A stretch of 64,000 nucleotides of DNA from Burkholderia pseudomultivorans (GCF_001718415.1 NZ_CP013378.1:3658001-3722000); one strand, 5' to 3'; positions 1-11,005 are shown, counted from the first letter of the stretch. Numbers and translations are program-made. Notes: a model not told the origin generated them from the sequence alone.

Positions 1-791
1 ACCAGATGACTCGTGCCGGTATTGCGCAGCACGCGCCAGTCGCCGTCGCCGATGCCCGACTGGTCGCCGATCGCGAGTGCCGCGACGATGCCGCGATGCA
101 ACGCGTCGGCACCGAGCACGTCGGCGATGCGTGCGCGCAGCGCGTCGCGCAGCCGGTCGATCGACGCGCGCAATCCCGCCGCGCGCGCATCGACCAGCAC
201 CGCGCGCTGCGGCGCGGCCACGTAGCCGATCGCGCGAATGCCCGCGGCCAGCCACGCCGCCTCGCTGTCGCGCACGCCCGGATTCGCTTCGGCATGCGGA
301 CGCTTCAGCCGCACGACCAGCCGCCAGCGCTGCGCGGCGCGCAGCTCGGGCACGGCGTCGCGGCTCGCAGCCGCATCATGGGTGCGCCACGACAGCCGGA
401 TCAGCTTCGGAAAACGGGCGAGCCCCGCATCGTTCGATTCGACGGCGAGCAGCAGCCGCGCGCCCGACGCGTCGACCACGGGCAGCCCGCGGATCACGCC
501 CGTGACGACGATGTCGCGCCTTTCCCACTCGACCGGCAGGCTGTCGCGCAGCCGCCACTCGGCGCGCCCTGCCGCATAGCCGAACCCCGCGACGCCGGCC
601 GCGACCGCGCACAGCGCCCAGCCGAGCACGACGCCGGCGCGCGTGCGCGGCCGGCGCATGCGCCGCGCGTACAACGCAGCGCACCCGGACAGCACGACCG
701 CGATGGCGATCCACGCAAACGCGCCCGGCAACGCCGCCTGCCGCTGCAACACGACGACGCCGAGCGCGAACGCCATCCATCCCACGCGCAT
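1..791 (-). CDS. comEC: ComEC/Rec2 DNA uptake channel, N-terminal part (cut by window edge)
   Basis: Reading the minus strand from an ATG at 791 gives an open frame that runs off the left edge (about 263 residues, no stop). It begins with two hydrophobic stretches (about residues 5-40 and 52-72), followed by a DUF4131-like segment. Near the end of the visible part is a GDQSGI...W..L..TGTSHLV stretch, the entry of the ComEC competence domain. ComEC forms the inner-membrane channel that takes up single-stranded DNA in natural transformation. A GGAGG ribosome site lies 4-5 bases before the ATG. The gene follows tatD by 54 bp on the same strand. The metallo-beta-lactamase-like C-terminus would lie outside the window. 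Confidence 0.88.
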   Translation of the reverse strand, partial: MRVGWMAFALGVVVLQRQAALPGAFAWIAIAVVLSGCAALYARRMRRPRTRAGVVLGWALCAVAAGVAGFGYAAGRAEWRLRDSLPVEWERRDIVVTGVIRGLPVVDASGARLLLAVESNDAGLARFPKLIRLSWRTHDAAASRDAVPELRAAQRWRLVVRLKRPHAEANPGVRDSEAAWLAAGIRAIGYVAAPQRAVLVDARAAGLRASIDRLRDALRARIADVLGADALHRGIVAALAIGDQSGIGDGDWRVLRNTGTSHL

Positions 792-845
792 TGCGCCTCC
801 TTGCCGACACGACGCCGCACTGCATGCGGCGCCTTCCGGCAACGA

Positions 846-1634
846 TTATGCGGACGAAAGCGCGAGTCGCGGCAGCGCGGCGAGCGCGTTGGCCGTTGTG
901 GAGAGGCTCAGCGCATGCGCGTCGATGCCGCGCAGTTCGGCGAGCACGTCGCCGATGCGCGGCACCTGGTCGGGCGTATTGCGGGATTTGTACGCCCATT
1001 CGGGCGCGATGTCGGGTGCGTCGGTCTCGACGACGATCGCCTCGAGCGGCAGCTGCGCGGCAAGCCGGCGGATCTGCAGCGCACGCGCGAAGGTCACGTT
1101 GCCGCCGAAGCCGAGATGCAGCCCGTGCGCGAGATACGCATCGGCCTGCTGAAAACTGCCGTTGAATGCATGGGCGATGCCGCGCCGCACGTCGAAGCGC
1201 CGCAGCCCCGCCAGCACGCGATCCTGCGACTTGCGCACGTGGCACAGCACGGGCAGGTCGAATTCGCGCGCGAGCCTGAGCTGCCCCTGATAGAAGAACT
1301 GCTGCCGCGCTTCGTCGAGCCCCGGCACGAAGTAGTCGAGGCCGATCTCGCCGATCGCGACGAAGCGCGGATCGTCGAGGCTCGCCTCGATCTCCATGCG
1401 CAGCCGGTCGAGATCCTCGTCGCGCGCATGCGGCGTATACATCGGGTGGATGCCGAGCGCATAGGCCGCGCCCGGCGTGCGCGCGGCCAGCTCGCGCACC
1501 GTCGTGAAGTTGTCGCGGCCGATGCTCGGGATCACGATGCGCGACACGCCGGCCGCGCGCGCCGCGTGCGCGACCGCGTCGCGGTCGGCGTCGAATTCGG
1601 CCGCATCGAGATGGCAGTGCGTGTCGATCCACAT
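846..1634 (-). CDS. TatD-family metal-dependent hydrolase/DNase
   Basis: A 262-residue TIM-barrel hydrolase of the TatD family (metal-dependent 3'-5' DNase or quality-control nuclease). Metal-binding motifs are visible in order: THCHLD at the N-terminus, GEIGLD near residue 95, a histidine in LCHVRK, AHAFNGS, and the ETDAPD loop near the C-terminus. The spacing and the sequence after TDAP resemble the YjjV subgroup. I chose ATG at 1634 because AGGAG lies 8 bases upstream. An in-frame GTG at 1643 overlaps that ribosome site and is less likely. It sits between lolD and comEC, all on the minus strand, and is probably co-transcribed with them. Confidence 0.9.
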   Translation of the reverse strand: MWIDTHCHLDAAEFDADRDAVAHAARAAGVSRIVIPSIGRDNFTTVRELAARTPGAAYALGIHPMYTPHARDEDLDRLRMEIEASLDDPRFVAIGEIGLDYFVPGLDEARQQFFYQGQLRLAREFDLPVLCHVRKSQDRVLAGLRRFDVRRGIAHAFNGSFQQADAYLAHGLHLGFGGNVTFARALQIRRLAAQLPLEAIVVETDAPDIAPEWAYKSRNTPDQVPRIGDVLAELRGIDAHALSLSTTANALAALPRLALSSA

Positions 1635-1711
1635 GTCGGGCACTCCTGCGCCCCGCCGTCCGCGCCGCCGCGCGGGGCGGCAGGCGGCAGCCCGGAGCGG
1701 CGGGCGTTGGG

Positions 1712-2462
<751 letters not shown>

Positions 2463-2470
<8 letters not shown>

Positions 2471-3716
2471 AGCGCAGCGCCTCCGCCGGCTTCACCTTCG
2501 CGCCGCGCCAGCTCGGATAGAGCGTCGCGACCGCCGACAGCGCGAACGCGATCAGGCCGATCCTGATCACGTCGCTCGCGACGAGTTCGGACGGCAGCTC
2601 GCTGATGAAATACACGGACGGCGGCAGGAACTGCACGCCGAACAGATGCTCGATCATCGGGATCAGCCACGGAATGCTCCACGCGATCAGGCAGCCGAGC
2701 GCGACGCCCGACGCCGTGCCGACGAAGCCGATCGTCACGCCCTGCACGACGAAGATCTTCATGATCGAGCCGGGCTGCGCGCCGAGCGTGCGCAGGATCG
2801 CGATGTCGGCCTGCTTGTTCGTGACCGTCATCACGAGCGACGACACGAGGTTGAACGCGGCCACCGCGATGATCAGCGTGAGGATGATGAACATCATCCG
2901 CTTCTCGATCTGCACGGCCGAGAACCAGGTCTTGTTCTGCTGCGTCCAGTCGCGGATGTACAGGCTGCCCGACAGCGTATGCGACAGCTCGAGCGCGACC
3001 TGCGGCGCCTTCTGCATGTCCTTGAGCCGCAGCCGCACGCCGGTCGGCGCGGACATCCGGAACAGCGCCTCGGCGTCGCGGATGTCGATCATCGCGAGCG
3101 TGCTGTCGTATTCGTAATGCCCCGATTCGAACACGCCGACGACCGTGAACTGCTTGAGCCGCGGCATCATGCCGGCCGGCGTGATCGAGCCTTCGGGCGC
3201 AACCAGCGTGATCTTGTCGCCGACCGTCACGCCGAGATTGCCGGCGAGCGCGTCGCCGAGCACGATGCCGAACTGGCCCGGCACCAGCGCGCTCAGCTGC
3301 CCGGCCTTCATGTCCTTGCCGATGTCCGACACCTGCGGTTCGAGCGACGGCTCGACGCCGCGCAGCATCACGCCGCTCACCGCGTCCTGGCGCGTGAGCA
3401 GCGCCTGCGCTTCGACATACGGCGCGGCGCCGATCACCGACGGGTTGCGGCGCGCTTCCTGCGCGGTCAGCTGCCAGTCGGGCATCGAGCCGGTCGGCGA
3501 GAAGATCTCGACGTGCGCGAGCACCGACAGCATGCGGTCGCGCACTTCCTTCTGGAAGCCGTTCATCACCGACAGCACGACGATCAGCGCAGCGACGCCG
3601 AGCGCGATCCCGAGCATCGACACGAGCGCGATGAAGGAAATGAAGCCGTTGCCGGTCGTACGTTTGCCGGCGCGCGTGTAGCGCCAGCCGATCTGCCATT
3701 CATACGGAAGTTTCAA
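2463..3716 (-). CDS. lolC: Lipoprotein-releasing ABC permease (LolC/LolE type)
   Basis: A 417-residue inner-membrane permease with the LolC/E layout. One N-terminal membrane helix follows YTRAGK, then comes a large periplasmic MacB-like domain (about 50-265), then three C-terminal helices (about 275-300, 325-350, 380-400). It starts at TTG (3716), with AAAGGA five bases upstream; no in-frame ATG fits better. Only one permease accompanies LolD here, whereas E. coli has LolC and LolE. A single permease would act as a homodimer, as proposed for LolF-type systems. That last point is inference, since a second permease could lie elsewhere. Confidence 0.92.
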
Positions 3717-3881
3717 GCGAATCCTTTCTGCTGGTTGCGGCGGGGCGGCGGCCCGCGGCGGGAGCGCCGCCCGGGCGGCAGGCTGCCGGCCCGGAGGCGG
3801 TCGAAAAAATGGCCGCCGGACGCAATCGGGGCGTCAGCCGGCCCGATCACGCGCGCAGTTTGCCATACAATGCGCACCATC

Positions 3882-4946
3882 ATGCACGACCGACGCCTCC
3901 ATTTTCTCGTTCCGTTCGCGCTGCCGTCGGCGGCCGATGCGGCCTCGTCCCTGCACACGCTGGACAGCCCCGCGCTCGAAAAGTTGCTTGCGCGCGCGAG
4001 CGTCGTCGAGCGCGTCGCCGGCGAGGACTTCCAGCGCACGCTGCCGCACGAGCGCTGGCTGGCGCGCCAGTTCGGCGCAACGCACGGCAATGCCGCCGAC
4101 GAGGCGCCGCTCGCACCCTACATGCTGCTCGCGGACGGCGGCGACCCCGGCACGCAGGCGTGGGCCTGCGTCGAGCCGGTCCACGTCGAAATCGCGCACG
4201 ATCACCTGGTGCTGGTCGATCCCGCGGCCCTCGCACTCGACGACGGCGATGCCGCCGCGCTGCTCGCGGTCGCGCGCCCGCTGATCGAAGAACTGGGCGT
4301 GCGCGTCGAAGCGCCGCAGCCGGCACGCTGGTATCTGTCGAGCGAACAGTTCGCCCATCTCGCCGGCGCCGCCCCGCTGCGCGCGAGCGGCCGCAACATC
4401 GAGATCTGGCTGCCGCACGAGGCGCACACGGGCGAACGCTCGCGGATGTGGATGAAGCTGCAGAACGAAGTACAGATGGCCTGGTTCCAGCATCCGGTCA
4501 ACGAGGCGCGCGAGGCGCGCGGGCTGCCGGCCGTCAATTCGATCTGGTTCCATGCGCAGGGCACGCTGAAGCCGGTCGGCAAGCCGTTCGCGCGCGTGCT
4601 GTCCGCGTCGCCCGCGGCGCTCGGCCTGGCCCGCGCGGCCGGCACCGACGCCGGCGCGCCGCCGGCCGCGTTCGGCGCCCTGCCCGCCGCCGACGGCACG
4701 ACGCTCGTCGAGCTGCCGGCGCTGACCACCCCATTCATCGAACAGGACTGGGCACGCTGGCACGACGCGCTCGCCGCGCTCGAGCGCGACTGGTTCGCGC
4801 CGGCGCTTGCCGCGCTGCAGCGCGGCGAGTGCGCCGGCGTCGATTTCACGCTGTGCGGCGACACGAGTTCCGTGACGCTGCGCGCGACGCGCGGCGACCT
4901 GCGCAAGTTCTGGCGCCGCCGTGCGCTCGCGTCCCTGTTCGAATAA
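3882..4946 (+). CDS. Conserved RpfE-type/phosphoglycerate-mutase-like protein of unknown role
   Basis: A soluble 354-residue protein divergent from lolC and just ahead of recJ (18-bp gap). Homologues at this locus in Ralstonia and Burkholderia are named RpfE-type regulatory protein or phosphoglycerate mutase, but I see no alkaline-phosphatase-type metal motifs that would prove enzymatic activity. The region around residues 165-235 (IEIWLPHEAHTGERSRMWMK and a WF..QG.L..V motif) is its most conserved-looking part. An in-frame ATG at 3870 lies inside a TACAAT -10-like hexamer, so I prefer the ATG at 3882, ten bases after that hexamer. Function is unknown. Confidence 0.8.
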   Translation: MHDRRLHFLVPFALPSAADAASSLHTLDSPALEKLLARASVVERVAGEDFQRTLPHERWLARQFGATHGNAADEAPLAPYMLLADGGDPGTQAWACVEPVHVEIAHDHLVLVDPAALALDDGDAAALLAVARPLIEELGVRVEAPQPARWYLSSEQFAHLAGAAPLRASGRNIEIWLPHEAHTGERSRMWMKLQNEVQMAWFQHPVNEAREARGLPAVNSIWFHAQGTLKPVGKPFARVLSASPAALGLARAAGTDAGAPPAAFGALPAADGTTLVELPALTTPFIEQDWARWHDALAALERDWFAPALAALQRGECAGVDFTLCGDTSSVTLRATRGDLRKFWRRRALASLFE

Positions 4947-4964
4947 GCCGAAAGAAGACTCCGA

Positions 4965-6662
4965 ATGACCCGCATCGTTACCCGCTCCGTCGCGCCCGCC
5001 GACGCCGAAGCGCTCGCCCGCCACGGCCTGCATCCGGTGCTCGCGCGCCTGTACGCGTCGCGCGGCGTGCAGTCCCCGGCCGACATCGAGACCGCGCTCG
5101 CGCGCCTCGTGCCGCCCACCGAACTGAAGGGCTGCGCCGACGCGGCCGTGCTGCTCGCCGATGCGATCGCCGCCGGGCGGCGCCTGCTGGTCGTCGCCGA
5201 CTACGACTGCGACGGCGCGACCGCCTGCGCGGTCGCCGTGCGCGGCCTGCGGATGTTCGGCGCACAGATCGACTACCTGGTGCCGAACCGCTTCGAATAC
5301 GGCTACGGCCTCACGCCGGAAATCGTCGAGCTGGCGGCCGCGCGCCAGCCCGACCTGCTGATCACCGTCGACAACGGCATCGCGAGCGTCGCGGGCGTCG
5401 AGGCCGCCAACGCGCGCGGCATCGACGTGCTCGTGACCGATCACCACCTGCCCGGCGACGCGCTGCCCGCCGCGCGCGCGATCGTCAACCCGAACCAGCC
5501 CGGCTGCGGCTTCCCGAGCAAGCACATCGCCGGCGTCGGCGTGATGTTCTACGTGCTGCTCGCGCTGCGCGCCGAACTGCGTCGCCGCGGCGCGTTCGCG
5601 AGCAAGGAAGCCGAGCCGCGCCTCGACGGCCTGCTCGACCTCGTCGCGCTCGGCACCGTCGCCGATGTCGTGCGGCTCGACGGCAACAACCGCGTGCTGG
5701 TCGCGCAGGGGCTGCAGCGGATCCGCAACGGCCGGATGCAGCCGGGCATCGCCGCGCTGTTCCGCGCCGCGGGCCGCGAAGCGCGCACCGCGTCGGGCTT
5801 CGACCTCGGCTTCGGCCTCGGCCCGCGCCTGAACGCGGCCGGGCGACTGTCCGACATGTCGCTCGGCATCGAGTGCCTGATCACCGACGACATCGGCCGC
5901 GCGTGGGACCTCGCGCAGCAGCTCGACGTGATGAACCGCGAACGCCGCGAGATCGAGGCCGGCATGCAGCAGCAGGCGCTCGCCGATCTCGCCGACGTCG
6001 ATCCGGCCGACGCCTGCACGATCACGCTGTTCAACCCCGAATGGCACCAGGGCGTGATCGGCATCGTCGCCGGGCGGCTCAAGGAAAAATTCCACCGCCC
6101 GTCGTTCACGTTCGCGCACGCGGACGAGCACGGCACGCGGGTCAAGGGCTCGGGCCGGTCGATCCCCGGTTTTCACCTGCGCGACGCGCTCGACCTCGTA
6201 TCGAAGCGCGAACCGGACCTGCTCGTCGCGTTCGGCGGCCATGCGATGGCCGCCGGCGTCACGCTCGACGCCGACAACGTGCCTCGCTTCGCGGCCGCGT
6301 TCGAAGCGGTCGCGCGCGAATGGCTGTCCGACGACGCGCTCGCTCGCGTGATCGAGACCGACGGCGAGCTCGAGGATGCGTACTTCACGCCGCAGTTCGT
6401 CGGACTGCTCGACGAGGCCGTGTGGGGCCAGGGCTTTCCGGCCCCGCTTTTTTCCGGCGAGTTCGACGTCGTGTCGCAGAGCCTCGTGAAGGAAAAGCAC
6501 CTGAAGCTGCAGCTCGCGCGCGGCCGCCAGCGCTTCAATGCGATCTGGTTCAACCATACCGAGCCGCTGCCGGCGAGCGCGCTGATCGCGTATCGCCTCG
6601 TCGCCGATACCTGGAACGGCGTCACGCGCGTGCAGCTGATCGTCGAGCACGCGGCCGGATAA
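4965..6662 (+). CDS. recJ: Single-stranded-DNA-specific exonuclease RecJ
   Basis: A 565-residue 5'-3' exonuclease of the DHH phosphoesterase superfamily, acting in the RecF recombination pathway, mismatch repair and base-excision repair. The metal motifs are present: DYDCDG at residues 79-84, DNG near 135, DHH at 159-161, and the DHHA1-type GGHAMAAG motif near residue 425. An OB-fold region follows and the length is normal for the family. It starts 18 bp after the RpfE-like gene and is probably co-transcribed with it. A purine-rich AAAGAAG precedes the ATG. Confidence 0.96.
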   Translation: MTRIVTRSVAPADAEALARHGLHPVLARLYASRGVQSPADIETALARLVPPTELKGCADAAVLLADAIAAGRRLLVVADYDCDGATACAVAVRGLRMFGAQIDYLVPNRFEYGYGLTPEIVELAAARQPDLLITVDNGIASVAGVEAANARGIDVLVTDHHLPGDALPAARAIVNPNQPGCGFPSKHIAGVGVMFYVLLALRAELRRRGAFASKEAEPRLDGLLDLVALGTVADVVRLDGNNRVLVAQGLQRIRNGRMQPGIAALFRAAGREARTASGFDLGFGLGPRLNAAGRLSDMSLGIECLITDDIGRAWDLAQQLDVMNRERREIEAGMQQQALADLADVDPADACTITLFNPEWHQGVIGIVAGRLKEKFHRPSFTFAHADEHGTRVKGSGRSIPGFHLRDALDLVSKREPDLLVAFGGHAMAAGVTLDADNVPRFAAAFEAVAREWLSDDALARVIETDGELEDAYFTPQFVGLLDEAVWGQGFPAPLFSGEFDVVSQSLVKEKHLKLQLARGRQRFNAIWFNHTEPLPASALIAYRLVADTWNGVTRVQLIVEHAAG

Positions 6663-6779
6663 CGCGCCGCGCCGCCGCGCGCACCGGAACCGCCGAAAAC
6701 GGCTTGCGCCCCGCGCCGGACGGGGCCGCCGCGGGCGCGCGCATTCGATCCGCGCCACCGGGAGCCTCTGCCGATCGGC

Positions 6780-6785
6780 TATAAT
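6780..6785 (+). promoter_or_regulatory. -10 element (TATAAT) upstream of prfB
   Basis: A perfect TATAAT lies 36 bases before the prfB start in otherwise GC-rich sequence. No good -35 hexamer is visible at the usual distance, so the call rests on the -10 match and its position. Confidence 0.5.
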
Positions 6786-6821
6786 TCCGCTTTTTTACGA
6801 AGCACGAAAAGCGAAACGATC

Positions 6822-7926
6822 ATGGAAGCGGAACGTCTCAACGCGATCGAAAGCTCCCTGCTCGACCTGCGCCAGCGCGCGGGCGAGCTTCGGGGGTATC
6901 TTTGACTACGACGCCAAAGCTGCGCGTCTGACCGAAGTCAACAAGGCACTCGAAGACCCGAACGTCTGGAACGATTCGAAGAACGCCCAGGCGCTCGGCC
7001 GCGAAAAGAAGCTGCTCGAAGGCGTCGTCACGACGCTGACGGTGCTCGACAGCGACCTGCGCGACGCGCTCGACCTGTTCGAGCTGGCCCGCGAGGAAGG
7101 CGACGAGGACACGCTCGTCGCGTCGGAAGAAGACGCCGCGAAACTCGAAGCGCGCGTCGGTGACATCGAATTCCGCCGGATGTTCTCGAACCCGGCCGAC
7201 CCGAACAACTGCTTCATCGACATCCAGGCCGGCGCCGGCGGCACCGAGGCGTGCGACTGGGCGTCGATGCTGCTGCGCCAGTACCTGCGCTACTGCGAGC
7301 GCAAGGGCTTCAAGGCCGAAGTGCTCGAAGAATCCGACGGCGACGTCGCCGGCATCAAGAACGCGACGGTCAAGGTCACGGGCGAATACGCGTACGGCTT
7401 CCTGCGCACCGAAACGGGCATCCACCGGCTGGTGCGCAAGTCGCCGTTCGACTCGTCGGGCGGCCGCCACACGTCGTTCTCGTCGGTGTTCGTGTATCCG
7501 GAAATCGACGACTCGATCGAAGTCGAGGTGAACCCGGCCGACCTGCGCATCGACACGTACCGCGCATCGGGCGCGGGCGGCCAGCACATCAACAAGACCG
7601 ACTCGGCGGTGCGGATCACGCACATGCCGACCGGCATCGTCGTGCAGTGCCAGAACGACCGCTCGCAGCACCGCAACCGCGCGGAAGCGATGGCGATGCT
7701 GAAGTCGCGCCTGTACGAGGCCGAGATGCGCAAGCGCCAGGCCGAGCAGGACAAGCTCGAGTCGAGCAAGACCGACGTGGGCTGGGGCCACCAGATCCGC
7801 TCGTACGTGCTCGACCAGAGCCGCGTGAAGGACCTGCGCACGAACGTCGAAATGAGCAACACGCGGGCGGTGCTCGACGGCGATCTCGACGACTTCATCA
7901 GCGCGAGCCTCAAACAGGGCGTCTGA
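6822..7926 (+). CDS. prfB: Peptide chain release factor 2 (programmed +1 frameshift)
   Basis: RF2 recognises UGA and UAA stop codons and triggers peptide release. The gene is split by its own in-frame TGA: 27 codons from ATG 6822 run to CTT 6900-6902, TGA follows at 6903-6905, and ribosomes shift +1 to continue at GAC 6904 to the stop at 7926. This gives a 367-residue protein, the normal size. The stop-codon tripeptide SPF (in RKSPFDSSG) and the catalytic GGQ loop (SGAGGQHIN) are both present. lysS follows 72 bp later and the two commonly form an operon. A purely automatic call would start at an internal ATG at 7042 and lose the N-terminal domain. Confidence 0.97.
6888..6906 (+). promoter_or_regulatory. 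prfB programmed frameshift site
   Basis: CTT-CGG-GGG-TAT-CTT-TGA-C combines a Shine-Dalgarno-like GGGGG, a slippery CTT and a weak TGA-C stop context. It lets RF2 regulate its own synthesis: low RF2 allows pausing and the +1 shift. Compared with the common AGG-GGG form, the first base of the SD-like element is C. Confidence 0.95.
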
Positions 7927-7998
7927 GCGCCGCGGCGCGGGCTTTCCGCGCCGCCCTCCCCGTTTGCGTAGCCGCCCCCACCCCGAATTCCGACCATC

Positions 7999-9525
7999 AT
8001 GACCGAATCGACCCAAACGCAAGCCGCCGTCGCGGCGGACGAAAACCAGATCATCGCCGAGCGCCGCGACAAGCTGCGCGCGCTGCGCGAACAAGGCGTC
8101 GCCTATCCGAACGATTTCCGGCCAACGCACCACGCGGCCGAACTGCAGGCGAAATTCGCCGAGTCGGACAAGGAAGCGCTCGAAGCGAATCCGTTCGAAG
8201 TCGCGATCGCCGGCCGCATGATGCTCAAGCGCGTGATGGGCAAGGCGAGCTTCGCGACGGTGCAGGACGGTTCGGGCCAGATCCAGTTCTTCGTGACGCC
8301 GAACGATGTCGGCGCGGAAACGTACGATGCGTTCAAGAAGTGGGACCTTGGCGACATCGTCGCCGCGCGCGGCGTGCTGTTCCGCACCAACAAGGGCGAG
8401 CTGTCGGTCAAGTGCACGGAACTGCGCCTGCTGTCGAAGGCGCTGCGCCCGCTGCCGGACAAGTTCCACGGCCTCGCCGACCAGGAAATGCGCTATCGCC
8501 AGCGCTACGTCGACCTGATCGTCACGCCGGAGACGCGCGACACGTTCCGCGCGCGCACCAAGGCGATCGCGTCGATCCGCAAGTTCATGGGCGACGCCGA
8601 CTTCATGGAAGTCGAGACGCCGATGCTGCACCCGATCCCGGGCGGCGCGGCCGCCAAGCCGTTCGTCACGCACCACAATGCGCTCGACATGCAGATGTTC
8701 CTGCGCATCGCGCCGGAGCTGTATCTGAAGCGGCTGATCGTCGGCGGCTTCGAGCGCGTGTTCGAAATCAACCGCAACTTCCGGAATGAAGGCGTGTCGC
8801 CGCGCCACAATCCGGAATTCACGATGATGGAGTTCTACGCCGCGTACACCGACTACCGCTGGCTGATGGACTTCACCGAGCAGCTGATCCGCCAGACCGC
8901 GATCGACGCGCTCGGCACCGCGACGATCCAGTATCAGGGCCGCGAGCTCGACCTCGCGAAGCCGTTCCACCGCCTGACGATCACGCAGGCGATCCAGAAG
9001 TTCGCGCCGCAGTACACCGACGGCCAGCTGTCGGACGACGCCTACCTGCGCAGCGAGCTGAAGCGCCTCGGCGTCGACGTCACGCAGCCGGCGTTCCTGA
9101 ACGCCGGCATCGGCGCGCTGCAGCTCGCGCTGTTCGAGGAAACGGCCGAAGCGCAGCTGTGGGAGCCGACCTTCATCATCGACTATCCGGTCGAGGTGTC
9201 GCCGCTCGCGCGCGCATCGGATACGGTGCCGGGCATCACCGAGCGTTTCGAGCTGTTCATGACCGGCCGCGAGATCGCGAACGGCTTCTCGGAGCTGAAC
9301 GATCCGGAAGATCAGGCCGCACGCTTCAGGAAGCAGGTCGAACAGAAGGATGCCGGCGACGAGGAAGCGATGTTCTTCGACGCCGACTACATCCGCGCGC
9401 TCGAATACGGGATGCCGCCGACCGGCGGCTGCGGGATCGGCATCGACCGTCTCGTGATGCTGCTGACCGACAGCCCGACGATCCGCGACGTGCTGCTGTT
9501 CCCCCACCTGCGCCGCGAAGACTGA
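7999..9525 (+). CDS. lysS: Lysyl-tRNA synthetase, class II
   Basis: A 508-residue cytoplasmic enzyme that charges tRNA-Lys. An N-terminal OB-fold anticodon-binding domain (about 60-170) is followed by the class II catalytic core. Motif 2 is visible in [15 protein letters not shown] and motif 3 in [15 protein letters not shown] near the C-terminus. It lies 72 bp after prfB on the same strand, an arrangement shared with many proteobacteria, and both genes serve translation. Confidence 0.97.
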   Translation: MTESTQTQAAVAADENQIIAERRDKLRALREQGVAYPNDFRPTHHAAELQAKFAESDKEALEANPFEVAIAGRMMLKRVMGKASFATVQDGSGQIQFFVTPNDVGAETYDAFKKWDLGDIVAARGVLFRTNKGELSVKCTELRLLSKALRPLPDKFHGLADQEMRYRQRYVDLIVTPETRDTFRARTKAIASIRKFMGDADFMEVETPMLHPIPGGAAAKPFVTHHNALDMQMFLRIAPELYLKRLIVGGFERVFEINRNFRNEGVSPRHNPEFTMMEFYAAYTDYRWLMDFTEQLIRQTAIDALGTATIQYQGRELDLAKPFHRLTITQAIQKFAPQYTDGQLSDDAYLRSELKRLGVDVTQPAFLNAGIGALQLALFEETAEAQLWEPTFIIDYPVEVSPLARASDTVPGITERFELFMTGREIANGFSELNDPEDQAARFRKQVEQKDAGDEEAMFFDADYIRALEYGMPPTGGCGIGIDRLVMLLTDSPTIRDVLLFPHLRRED

Positions 9526-9860
9526 CGCCCGCCCGCGCGTGTGCGCCGCCCGCCGTGGCGCGCACGCGCCGGCTTTGTAACCGCGCGTAAATCCCGCCCG
9601 CCGGCGTTCGCCGGCCCCTGATTCCTCCCCGTTTTATTTCCTTGCCGCGCCGGCCCGCTGCGGGTCTTCCCGGTATCGAGCACCGCTGCCGCGCTGCAAT
9701 TCGTTACACCTTGATACGGCGGCCGCCGCGCGCCTGGACGACACTCCTTTCCGTCACCACGCATGACCACGGGGCCGGGGCCCGGCGCAGGAACGCCGAC
9801 TCCGAGCGCCCCCGACGCGTGGGATCCGGGTCACATCCCGGATCGACCCAGGAGAAAAAA
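9526..9860 (+). other. Intergenic region between lysS and the glycine-zipper gene
   Basis: 335 bp without a convincing gene. It contains a short CCGGCG-tt-CGCCGG hairpin near 9600-9615, which could be a weak lysS terminator although no clear T-run follows directly. The rest is presumably the leader and promoter of the next gene. No strong -10/-35 pair was recognised. Confidence 0.5.
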
Positions 9861-10583
9861 ATGGACAATCAGAATCAGACCACGCCGCAAAAGCAACGCC
9901 TCCACCCGCTCATCGCAACCGCGGCCGGCGCCGTCATCGTCGCCAGCCTCGCCGCGACGGCAGCGATCACGGGCGTGTTCCCGAAAGCCAACAGCAGCAA
10001 CGAGCAGAACGGTCAGACCCAGGCCGCGCTGATCGCGTCGCAGCCGGCCGTCGACACGGCGGCGGCCGCCAGCGCCGCGCTCGCCGCGCAGGCGCAGCAG
10101 CAGGCGGCTGAACAGGCCGCGCAGCAAAAGGCGCTCGCGCAGGCCGAACCGAAGCCGGCGCCGCGCCCGGTGACGCACCACCACCGTGCGCCCGCGCCGC
10201 AACCGCCGCAATACGCGCAGCAGCCGTCCGCGCCCGTGCAGCCGGCCTATTGCCAGACCTGCGGCACGGTCGTCGCGATCACGCAGACGCGCACGCCCGG
10301 CCAGAGCTCGGGCATCGGCGCGGTCGGCGGCGCCGCGGCCGGCGGCCTGCTCGGCAACCAGTTCGGTCACGGCAACGGCCGCACCGCGATGACGATCATC
10401 GGCGCGCTGGGCGGCGGCCTGGCCGGCAACCAGGTCGAGAAGCAGGTGCGTGCGGAAACCGACTACCAGGTGCAAGTGCAGATGGAAAACGGCACGACGC
10501 GCACCTTCACGTACCGTAACGCGCCGCCGTTCGGCCAGGGGCAGCGCGTGCGCGTCGAGAACGGCACGCTGGTCGGCGCCTGA
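9861..10583 (+). CDS. Glycine-zipper 2TM domain envelope protein
   Basis: A 240-residue protein with an N-terminal membrane anchor or uncleaved signal (about residues 17-38), then a low-complexity Ala/Gln/Pro linker (about 60-120). A glycine-zipper segment follows (GIGAVGGAAAGGLLGNQ, then GALGGGLAGNQVEKQ, about 150-190). The C-terminus is a short beta-rich tail of the 17-kDa-antigen/SlyB type. No lipobox cysteine is evident. Such proteins sit in the cell envelope and help keep it intact; the exact role here is unknown. Start chosen for AGGAG six bases upstream. A strong terminator follows. Confidence 0.85.
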   Translation: MDNQNQTTPQKQRLHPLIATAAGAVIVASLAATAAITGVFPKANSSNEQNGQTQAALIASQPAVDTAAAASAALAAQAQQQAAEQAAQQKALAQAEPKPAPRPVTHHHRAPAPQPPQYAQQPSAPVQPAYCQTCGTVVAITQTRTPGQSSGIGAVGGAAAGGLLGNQFGHGNGRTAMTIIGALGGGLAGNQVEKQVRAETDYQVQVQMENGTTRTFTYRNAPPFGQGQRVRVENGTLVGA

Positions 10584-10638
10584 CGCCGCGCCTCGCATGG
10601 CCGCCCGCGCGACGGGCTGCCGTGTGATTCGCCAAACG

Positions 10639-10671
10639 AAAACGGCTCGTGAATCATCACGAGCCGTTTTT
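10639..10671 (+). terminator. Bidirectional intrinsic terminator
   Basis: A 13-bp perfect stem (AAAACGGCTCGTG / CACGAGCCGTTTT) with a six-base loop and flanking A and T runs. It lies between the converging glycine-zipper gene and the ISC operon, so it can stop both transcripts. Confidence 0.92.
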
Positions 10672-10711
10672 GCGTCAACCGCCGCGCGACGCGTAGAACG
10701 TCGCGCGCCGC

Positions 10712-10921
10712 TCAGTCTTCGTCGTCGAAGTCGGATTCGTCGATCCAGTGCGCCTGGATCGCCTCGAGGATTTTCTCGCCCGAGCGGCCCGGATCGTCGT
10801 CGAAACCGTCGAGCGCGATCACCCACGCGCGCAGGTCGACGAAATTGACCCGCTGAGGATCGACGTCCGGATGCTTGTCTGCAAGCGCGATCGCAATCTC
10901 GCGCGAATCGGTCCACTTCAT
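10712..10921 (-). CDS. iscX: Fe-S assembly adaptor IscX
   Basis: A 69-residue acidic protein of the IscX (YfhJ) family, which binds IscS and iron and modulates ISC cluster assembly. The family pattern MKWTDSREIAIAL at the start and the acidic ESDFDDED C-terminus are visible. ATG 10921 follows AAGGAG; a longer upstream in-frame start would add 25 unrelated residues. It is the last gene of the ISC operon, 84 bp after fdx. Confidence 0.93.
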   Translation of the reverse strand: MKWTDSREIAIALADKHPDVDPQRVNFVDLRAWVIALDGFDDDPGRSGEKILEAIQAHWIDESDFDDED

Positions 10922-11005
10922 GCCTGCTCTCCTTCTGCTGTCCTTGCACCCCGAAATCGGCCCGCACCGACGCAGCGGCAGCGGGTCAGCTCGCATGCAA
11001 CCCGC

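Noticed and set aside
7042-7926. prfB starting at the internal ATG 7042
   Set aside because: The canonical frameshift site and the upstream N-terminal codons show the gene starts at 6822.
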